A stretch of 64,000 nucleotides of DNA from Mucilaginibacter sp. SG564 (GTDB lineage Bacteria; Bacteroidota; Bacteroidia; Sphingobacteriales; Sphingobacteriaceae): the NCBI RefSeq assembly GCF_013149275.1, contig NZ_JABGNA010000015.1, positions 1 through 64,000 of the forward strand, read 5' to 3'. Positions 1 to 4,930 of the stretch are shown one piece after another. The position numbers and the translations under genes are program-made. Positions within the stretch are counted from its first letter, which is position 1; each line of letters starts with the position of its first letter. Below the pieces are notes generated by a model, which did no database searches, had not been told where the DNA came from, and saw nothing but the letters and a program-made list of their open reading frames with translations.

Positions 1-140
1 TTTTCGCCACGTGATTGTTTATCACGGATCAGTTTAGCAATGCGGGCGGCTACTGCCAGTGAGGCTTCCTGTTGACTGCCATAAACGCTTACCGGTAGCT
101 TCTCGTACCGGGTCTCTTCCAATAAATTTAATCGGGCCAT
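1..140 (-). CDS. nagB: Glucosamine-6-phosphate deaminase-like protein, N-terminal part (gene continues off the window)
   Basis: The minus-strand frame opens with ATG at 140 and stays open to the window edge. It encodes about 46 residues beginning MARLNLLEETRYEKLPVSVY and then a segment rich in AVAARIAKLIRDKQ. This resembles, from memory, the N-terminus of the long Bacteroidota form of NagB, which converts glucosamine 6-phosphate to fructose 6-phosphate and ammonia in the cytoplasm. The segment 'QQEASLAVAARIAKLIRDKQ' corresponds to the first helix of the NagB/RpiA/SugarP isomerase fold, before the catalytic residues, so activity cannot be judged. The start is well placed because the upstream sequence turns AT-rich and non-coding at once. 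Confidence 0.65.
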   Translation of the reverse strand, partial: MARLNLLEETRYEKLPVSVYGSQQEASLAVAARIAKLIRDKQSRGE

Positions 141-194
141 AATTTTCTAAGAACCTGTGTTTTAGTTATATGATGAATAAAAAAAGTCACTATA

Positions 195-220
195 CAAAAA
201 ACCCCCGCCGAAACGAGGAT
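195..220 (-). terminator. Rho-independent terminator of candidate RNA 195-305
   Basis: On the minus strand a 5-7 bp stem (CCTCG with CGGGG, one G-U pair, flanked by wobble-extended pairs) encloses a TTTCGG loop and is followed by TTTTTTG. It points toward the nagB-like gene, so it would end a transcript made in the gene-free region before it reaches that gene. Confidence 0.55.
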
Positions 221-305
221 TTTTATCAAACCAATTAACAAAACCTTTTAAACCTCACCGACATGAGGCTCAAGTAAATTCCGTTGAATAACATGCTGTA
301 CATTA
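195..305 (-). ncRNA. Candidate small RNA with its own promoter and terminator
   Basis: Reading the minus strand, a TAAGTTTG -7 box (312-319) is followed by about 110 bases with no ORF. The transcript contains a CCTCA...TGAGG hairpin near 252-268 and ends in a CCTCG...CGGGG hairpin followed by a T run (195-220). Just before the terminator it carries an AATTGGTTTGAT segment that is also found before the terminator of the second candidate RNA at 693-850. This is inferred from signals only; I do not recognise an Rfam family. It could instead be the long 5' leader or readthrough product of the nagB-like gene, which lies downstream on the same strand. Confidence 0.4.
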
Positions 306-311
306 TTGTTA

Positions 312-319
312 CAAACTTA
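312..319 (-). promoter_or_regulatory. Predicted -7 box TAAGTTTG of candidate RNA 195-305
   Basis: Perfect match on the minus strand to the Bacteroidota -7 consensus TAnnTTTG. No convincing TTTG box lies 19-20 bases further upstream. The surrounding 320-480 stretch is very AT-rich and shows no gene on either strand. Confidence 0.3.
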
Positions 320-489
320 ATAAAACTAATTTTTAATTTCAACTACTTTTTAAATTTTTTTAATAAGTAAAATTGATTTTATCAAATCGTTAAATAATCA
401 CATAAGAGGATACTTATTAAGGTTTAAAAATATTATGATGTAAGAGGCGCAAGTAGGCGCCTCTTCATTTAAAAAATAATTGAGCTTTT

Positions 490-680
490 AAGAGTAATGT
501 CATTATTTAAGGTTTTTTTAAACCCCAAAGGGGTTAAAGCTTTGTAGAAAAGGGTAAATTCCTATTCAGTGCCGGAGGTACTGCACATCCGTTGCATACC
601 TCCGGCATGCTAAATACTTATTGTTTGTCTACTACAAAGCTTTTACTCCTCCGGAGTAGTCTTAAATAATGGCATTACTC
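490..680. repeat. Large imperfect palindrome (REP/MITE-like element)
   Basis: The outer arms GAGTAATGTCATTATTTAAG (490-509) and its near-exact complement at 661-680 differ at one base. Inside lie a second matching pair (AAAGCTTTGTAG near 537-547 with CTACAAAGCTTT near 633-644) and an inner hairpin in which TGCCGGAGGTA pairs with TACCTCCGGCA. The whole 191-base unit folds back on itself and has no ORF. This layout is typical of Bacteroidota short interspersed palindromes mobilised by REP-associated transposases; that origin is inference, since no transposase gene is in the window. Confidence 0.6.
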
Positions 681-692
681 GCAGAGGATAAA

Positions 693-725
693 ACAAAAAA
701 AGAGCTCCTGATGGGCAGGAACTCT
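693..725 (-). terminator. Rho-independent terminator of candidate RNA 693-850
   Basis: A 10-bp stem (AGAGTTCCTG with CAGGAGCTCT on the minus strand, one G-U pair) encloses a 5-base loop and runs into TTTTTTTG. It is the strongest terminator in the left gene-free region. Confidence 0.7.
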
Positions 726-850
726 AATTAACCAATTATAAAACATAAATATGAGAGAAGAGAGATGCAGGGGAGGGAATCGAACCCATCCGTTTGCTGC
801 CGAACCAGCACCTGCTTGCTTATATTAAATGAACCACCATTTATAAACTT
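693..850 (-). ncRNA. Candidate structured RNA with a tRNA-like T-loop hairpin
   Basis: The minus strand has a TATATTTG -7 box (858-865), about 150 non-coding bases and a strong terminator (693-725). The core reads GCAGG (811-815), hairpin TGCTG-GTTCGG-CAGCA (795-810), a T-arm-like GGG-TTCGATT-CCC (775-787), and CCTGC (767-771) that can pair with the first GCAGG. TTCGATT is the canonical T-loop of tRNAs, but there is no D arm, no 7-base anticodon loop and no CCA, so it is not a functional tRNA. A tRNA-derived relic (possible old integration site) or an unclassified small RNA fits best. The segment before the terminator resembles that of the RNA at 195-305. Confidence 0.4.
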
Positions 851-857
851 TCTGTTG

Positions 858-865
858 CAAATATA
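858..865 (-). promoter_or_regulatory. Predicted -7 box TATATTTG of candidate RNA 693-850
   Basis: Perfect TAnnTTTG match on the minus strand. Just upstream (875-887) lies CTATTAAATCTAT, a 13-mer that also occurs inside the palindrome at 2075-2099 ahead of the PhyH-type gene, so the two transcription units may share a regulator. Confidence 0.3.
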
Positions 866-1070
866 ATATTAATTCTATTAAATCTATGTATTTAGTAGAT
901 TAAATTGTAATTGTTTTTTCATTTATAATATTTCGCGTTAGCTTAATACACGTACAAAAGCAGCTCGCCTGCCTTTATAATAATATTTTAATTTGAGTAA
1001 CGCGTTTTGTGCCGGGGCAAGCTTACCTGTGCGTGCCAAATAGCCGAATAATAAGAGTATAAGCATCTGG

Positions 1071-1877
1071 TTATTTAACTAAGCCTGCAAATTTTTGATA
1101 AAACACAGTAGGGCTGTTGGCATCTTTCGGAGCATATTTCCCCGCAATAATGGGTACATAGATTACCCTGCGGCGACTGTCCTCGCCAACTACCGACGAC
1201 TGCGCTACCCGGTGCCATAACCTGCCGTCATGAATGGTGAGGTCGCCGGCTTCTGGTGTAATGGCCAGTTCATTTTCATCAGCATCATGATCCAGGAAAT
1301 ATTTCTTTTTAAACAACATTTGGTATAAGCCCTGTTTATGAGTTCCGGGTAGTATCCTTAGTCCTCCATTCTCTGGTTTCAGGGTACTCAGGTGGATACC
1401 CACATTAAGCATCGGGTTTAATTTTTGTCCGTGGAAGATATCGCGCAAGCCATCGGTGTGCCAGCCCATTTTGGTAAAGCTGCTTTGTTCGCTGTTTACG
1501 TAATGATTCAATACCATTCCATCTTTTTCATGTGTACCAAACCTGGCATCAGGGCCAATAAGATCAAGCAAAGTATTAAAGCGGGGATCCTGTATAAACT
1601 CGGCAAATACCGGGTGGTGCTGGTTAATAAAAGCGAAACGCTGTACAATAGTGTCGCCATTCAGATCTTTGCCATATTTTATAGGTACGCCATTCACCTT
1701 GGCTACCTCGTTTTTTATCCATTGCTCCTGCACCTGCTCAGATGCCCGGGTAATTGATTGTACGGTTTCGGGATTAATAAAATTTTTGAAATGGATAAAT
1801 CCGTGCTCATTAAAAAAGTTGTGTTGTTCGGTAGTAAGCTTATCGCCTAAGGTGAATTTTTTATATACAGTACTCAT
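1071..1877 (-). CDS. Phytanoyl-CoA dioxygenase (PhyH) family protein
   Basis: A 268-residue Fe(II)/2-oxoglutarate dioxygenase of the PhyH type, which hydroxylates an aliphatic carbon using O2 and 2-oxoglutarate. The iron-binding facial triad is visible as HTD (His140-Asp142) and the distal His222 in the WHR motif, with an arginine-rich strand (SRRR, about 235-238) that could bind 2-oxoglutarate. The start at 1877 (MSTVYKKF) is preferred; an upstream ATG would add 21 poorly conserved-looking residues. There is no signal peptide, so it is cytoplasmic. Substrate is not predictable. It stands alone on this strand; an inverted repeat at 2075-2099 upstream may be its operator. Confidence 0.85.
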   Translation of the reverse strand: MSTVYKKFTLGDKLTTEQHNFFNEHGFIHFKNFINPETVQSITRASEQVQEQWIKNEVAKVNGVPIKYGKDLNGDTIVQRFAFINQHHPVFAEFIQDPRFNTLLDLIGPDARFGTHEKDGMVLNHYVNSEQSSFTKMGWHTDGLRDIFHGQKLNPMLNVGIHLSTLKPENGGLRILPGTHKQGLYQMLFKKKYFLDHDADENELAITPEAGDLTIHDGRLWHRVAQSSVVGEDSRRRVIYVPIIAGKYAPKDANSPTVFYQKFAGLVK

Positions 1878-2074
1878 GTTGAAAATGTAAACGGTGGAAA
1901 AATAATGTGAAAAATCCCAGGCTATGTGATAGCCGGTCATGGTATTACGGTGTGCAGCGGGATGAAAAAGATCAACAACAACAACAACAAACCATTACCC
2001 TCCTGGCGAAAGGCATTCGCATGTAACATGCGTTGGTGATATGTAAAATTTGTGTTGTCAATTATTTAATATAT

Positions 2075-2099
2075 AATGTCTATAGATTTAATAGACATT
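2075..2099. promoter_or_regulatory. Perfect inverted repeat, possible operator upstream of the PhyH-type gene
   Basis: AATGTCTAT (2075-2083) and ATAGACATT (2091-2099) are exact 9-base complements with a 7-base spacer, the size expected for a dimeric helix-turn-helix protein. It lies about 200 bases upstream of the PhyH-type start, in otherwise non-coding sequence. The centre shares 13 bases with 875-887. Confidence 0.4.
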
Positions 2100-2166
2100 G
2101 CAAATGTAGGAAGTGAATCGGAAAAAACAAATAATTATGAAAATATTTTTTAAAACCTTATTTAAC

Positions 2167-2288
2167 ATGTCATTGCGAGGAGGAGCCCCACCCAACCCTC
2201 CCCAAAAGGGAGGGCTTTAAAATATTTTCTAAAAGTCTCCCCTTTCGGGGGGGATTATTACATGAGGGCTTCGCCGTTTAGAGGGGGT
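2167..2288. repeat. Palindromic intergenic repeat, family A, copy 1
   Basis: Begins GTCATTGCGAGGAGGAG, continues CACCCAACCCTCCCCAAAAG and then contains AGTCTCCCCTTTCGGGG and ATTATTACATGAGGGCTTCG before TTTAGAGGGGGTGCT. The second half recurs almost base for base at 4733-4790. It fills the space between the PhyH-type gene and the 3' end of the short-chain dehydrogenase gene and codes for nothing. Together with the palindrome at 2075 it explains most of the 1878-2289 gap. Confidence 0.7.
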
Positions 2289-2289
2289 G

Positions 2290-3069
2290 CTACTTACTCT
2301 TGTACAAATCGCCGCCTATTTTTTCAATAAGGGCTTTGGGCAAGAGCCGGGCCCCGGTCACCGAAAGCTTGTTTAATAAACCGGGTATAATTTCGGCCTT
2401 TTTGTTGAACAGTCCTTTCAGTCCTATTGCTGCTACTTCCTCGGGCTGCATATTGAATTTAGCAGCCAGATCGGCAAAGGCATCCAAACCTGCGCGATGG
2501 GCAAAGCCCGTATCGGTAGGGCCGGGACTAAGGCAACTTACCGATATCGGAGAACTTTTAAGCTCATATCTTAAAGCCCGGGTAAATGACAGTACAAAAG
2601 CTTTAGTTGCCGAGTAAACCCCCAGCGTAGGTACGGCCTGGTAGGCTGCTGTACTGCCCACGTTTAAAATATAAGCCGGTGATTGTTGCTTTAATAAAGG
2701 GATAAACGCATGCGTTAGTTTTACCAGCGTATTGATATTTAAACCGATCACGTTGAGTTGCCCAGCTATGTCTACAGTTTCAAAACTGCCCCAAAGGCCG
2801 TATCCCGCGTTGTTGATCAATACAGATACGGCATAGACATGATCGGTACACCATTTGATAACCCGTTCAGCAGCATCGTTATCAGATAGGTCGATAGCGA
2901 GCCATTGGGCCTTTACCTGGTATTGTACTATTATTTCCGTTGCCAATGTCTGCAACTCATCCGCAGAACGGGCCACCAGCAAAACAGGATAACCTTTTTT
3001 AGCCAGCTGTATGGCTAAAGCCCGACCTATGCCTTTACTGGCCCCGGTAATTAACGCGTAAGTATTCAT
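2290..3069 (-). CDS. Short-chain dehydrogenase/reductase (SDR) family oxidoreductase
   Basis: A 259-residue classical SDR using NAD(P)H. The Rossmann motif TGASKGIG (8-15), the NNAG motif (86-89) and the catalytic Ser139, Tyr152 and Lys156 (YSATK) are all present, so the enzyme should be active. The arginine shortly after the glycine-rich motif region (VARSADE, about 33) suggests NADPH preference. The C-terminal part (residues 190-259) forms the substrate loop and is family-variable, so no substrate can be assigned. No signal peptide, single gene, flanked by family A repeats on its 3' side. Confidence 0.85.
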   Translation of the reverse strand: MNTYALITGASKGIGRALAIQLAKKGYPVLLVARSADELQTLATEIIVQYQVKAQWLAIDLSDNDAAERVIKWCTDHVYAVSVLINNAGYGLWGSFETVDIAGQLNVIGLNINTLVKLTHAFIPLLKQQSPAYILNVGSTAAYQAVPTLGVYSATKAFVLSFTRALRYELKSSPISVSCLSPGPTDTGFAHRAGLDAFADLAAKFNMQPEEVAAIGLKGLFNKKAEIIPGLLNKLSVTGARLLPKALIEKIGGDLYKSK

Positions 3070-3117
3070 GTAATAACTATAATATTAAAACAAACAAGTA
3101 TAAAAAACTAACTATCT

Positions 3118-3205
3118 ACCTCACCTAAACCCTCACTAAAGGAAGTGACTTTGCCTTGCATTTTGTTTTTAGCTCCCTCTCCAAAGGAGAGAGCTGGGGT
3201 GAAGT
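3118..3205. repeat. Palindromic intergenic repeat, family A-like, copy 2
   Basis: CTCACCTAAACCCTCACTAAAG is followed by CTTTGCCTTGCATTTTG and then CTCCCTCTCCAAAGGAGAGAGCTGGGGTGAAG. The same order of words (CTCACC, then CTTTGC, then GGGGTGAGG at the end) is found at 47444-47556. A short ORF running through it has no coding features. Confidence 0.5.
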
Positions 3206-3261
3206 TAAACAAGTGTACAAAAATCTTTTACAAAATGACTACTAAAATTGTAGACTATTCG

Positions 3262-3420
3262 TATGTTTGTATCCATATGATTACAAATGCCGCTTATATC
3301 ATTAATTCTGTATGCAACGTTATGTGTTGTAGCACACGGTTATGGTAAAGGCGACAGTATAAAATACAGATAAATATATATTGTTGGCCTTTCAGTTTTT
3401 ATGAAAGGCTTTCGTTTTTA
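3262..3420 (+). ncRNA. Candidate small RNA upstream of the secreted protein gene
   Basis: A TATGTTTG -7 box (3262-3269) on the plus strand is followed by about 140 non-coding bases and a GCCTTTCA/TGAAAGGC hairpin (3387-3409) with a TTTCGTTTTT tail. No plus-strand gene ends here, so the terminator is orphaned unless it ends a small RNA or attenuates the gene starting at 3452. A GTGT...ACAC hairpin lies near 3327-3340. Signals only; no family recognised. Confidence 0.35.
3386..3420 (+). terminator. Rho-independent terminator-like hairpin ahead of the gene at 3452
   Basis: An 8-bp perfect stem (GCCTTTCA with TGAAAGGC) with a 7-base T-rich loop and a T-rich tail. Its position 32 bases before the start codon of the next gene makes attenuation or the end of a small RNA the likely roles. 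Confidence 0.55.
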
Positions 3421-3451
3421 ATAACCGTTTGTTCAACCAAACCGCAATTCA

Positions 3452-4645
3452 ATGAAAGCATTATTACGATGGATAGGATATAGCGCTATTATATCACTAT
3501 CGTTTCAAATTCCGCTTTATGCACAGGATGTTCCGGTAGTTAGGTATGCGCAGTTAAGGGTCGACTCGGGTGGTGTGCATAGCAGGGTAATGGCCGCAAA
3601 TACCATAAAAAAGCCTGATGTTGTTGCAGATAATACCCTGAACGCGGCCGACTTTGACGAAGATAGCTATCTGCAAAGAATTGCCGACCTTGATGTTTAT
3701 GGGAAAAAGCATGATGCCCGTCCCGTTGTTGATCTTTTAAAATCCAACCAGTTAAAAGCCGTTACTGCCGATAAAAAACGTAGTCATAAGTTTTATTATC
3801 ATATGGCCAATATATTCGCCCGGCTCCGGATGTATTCGCTGGCGATGAAGTGTTATTTTAAAACGCTGCCCGTGGGGGAAGATGCAAATACACATTTGAT
3901 TGATTCCGCCGCCTGGGACACTACCTATATAGCAGAGCGTAAACCTGCATTTACCCTGGCTGCTTTACAGCGTGATACTTCGGTAACCGGTTTGCTGACC
4001 ATTAACCATAAGGATGAGCAAATATTAGCCGATTCAAATAATTACCAGTATACAGCCCGTGAAGTAAAATCGCCGACTACGCAGCTGGCCAATATCATTG
4101 ATCCTTTTGATGATGGTAAAAAAGCTTCGGCCTATGCCCTGCTGATCCATATTTCACAACCGGTATCGGGCAAACGAAAAATATTTGTGAAACTCAGTAA
4201 AGTAGGGCATACCTTTATTACCCTTATAAAATATAATACCGATTCCACATCGGTGTCCCGGTCGTTCGGTTTTTATCCCAAAAAAGATCACTTTTTATCG
4301 GCCACACCATTGTTCCCTACAACAGGCTCCGTTTTTAAAAATGATGAACAGCATGACTGGGACGAAACTGTGGGCAAATTCATATCCGAGCGCCGGTTTA
4401 AAAGGATACTTAGAGTGATAAAACAGTACGACATGAAAAACTACAACCTCAATAAAAATAACTGTACCGATTTTGGATTGAGCCTGGCAAGTACCGCGGG
4501 TATCAGTATTTTATATACTAACGGCAGCTGGCCACTGGGCCGGGGAAATAACCCCGCCAGCGCCGGGCAAAGCGTGCTGGAAGGCAAAGTATTGAATATG
4601 GATAACAAGTATGGTTTGTTTATTTGTAATGATATAGTGAAGTGA
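3452..4645 (+). CDS. Secreted protein with a permuted papain-like (His...Cys) C-terminal domain
   Basis: A 397-residue protein with a signal peptide (charged MKALLR, hydrophobic stretch, cleavage near LYAQ-D). Residues 60-200 look like a helical, TPR-like region (YYHMANIFARLRMYSLAMKCY). Residues 230-397 contain KVGHTFITLIKY and, about 90 residues later, NKNNCTDFGLSLAS. A histidine in a strand followed by a cysteine at a helix start, in that order, is the arrangement of circularly permuted NlpC/P60-like (YiiX/YebB, DUF4105-like) enzymes, so an amidase or thioesterase at the cell envelope is possible. This is inference from motif order; the family was not confirmed. Monocistronic, followed by a family A repeat. 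Confidence 0.6.
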   Translation: MKALLRWIGYSAIISLSFQIPLYAQDVPVVRYAQLRVDSGGVHSRVMAANTIKKPDVVADNTLNAADFDEDSYLQRIADLDVYGKKHDARPVVDLLKSNQLKAVTADKKRSHKFYYHMANIFARLRMYSLAMKCYFKTLPVGEDANTHLIDSAAWDTTYIAERKPAFTLAALQRDTSVTGLLTINHKDEQILADSNNYQYTAREVKSPTTQLANIIDPFDDGKKASAYALLIHISQPVSGKRKIFVKLSKVGHTFITLIKYNTDSTSVSRSFGFYPKKDHFLSATPLFPTTGSVFKNDEQHDWDETVGKFISERRFKRILRVIKQYDMKNYNLNKNNCTDFGLSLASTAGISILYTNGSWPLGRGNNPASAGQSVLEGKVLNMDNKYGLFICNDIVK

Positions 4646-4676
4646 GAGAGCCAGGAGATTAAGAGTTAAGAAATAG

Positions 4677-4792
4677 GAGCCTCACCCAACCCTCTCCAAA
4701 GGAGAGGGCTTTAGCCGTTTTTTTGAAGTCTCCCCCTTTGAGGGAGATTATTACATGAGGGCTTCGCCGTTTAGAGGGGGCTCCTTCTTCGT
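4677..4792. repeat. Palindromic intergenic repeat, family A, copy 3
   Basis: AGCCTCACCCAACCCTCTCC followed by AAAGGAGAGGGCTTT, then AGTCTCCCCCTTTGAGGGAG and ATTATTACATGAGGGCTTCG through TTTAGAGGGGGCTCC. The second half is nearly identical to that of copy 1 (2240-2288). It lies between the secreted-protein gene and parC. Confidence 0.7.
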
Positions 4793-4930
4793 ACCTCGCA
4801 ATGAAGCACAGAGAACATTTTTTAGATTTTGTCCCCAATTGTTAACAAAATCTAAAATGTGTAAATCCGCCGTCGGCACATCCGCGCATAATTTTTTATC
4901 TTTACCCATCGAAAAGTTTTTTAGCATATA

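Noticed and set aside
770..830. A tRNA gene, because of the TTCGATT loop and GGG/CCC stem.
   Set aside because: There is no D arm, no 7-base anticodon loop and no 7-bp acceptor stem; only a T-arm-like piece is present.
1071..1877. The PhyH-type dioxygenase as the missing PhnY/TmpA hydroxylase of the phosphonate locus.
   Set aside because: It lies about 54 kb away from the phosphonate genes on its own, and PhyH is a very broad family; nothing links them.
3145..3348. A 67-codon plus-strand ORF.
   Set aside because: It runs through a family A-type repeat and a promoter-like box, has no coding character and would overlap the candidate RNA.
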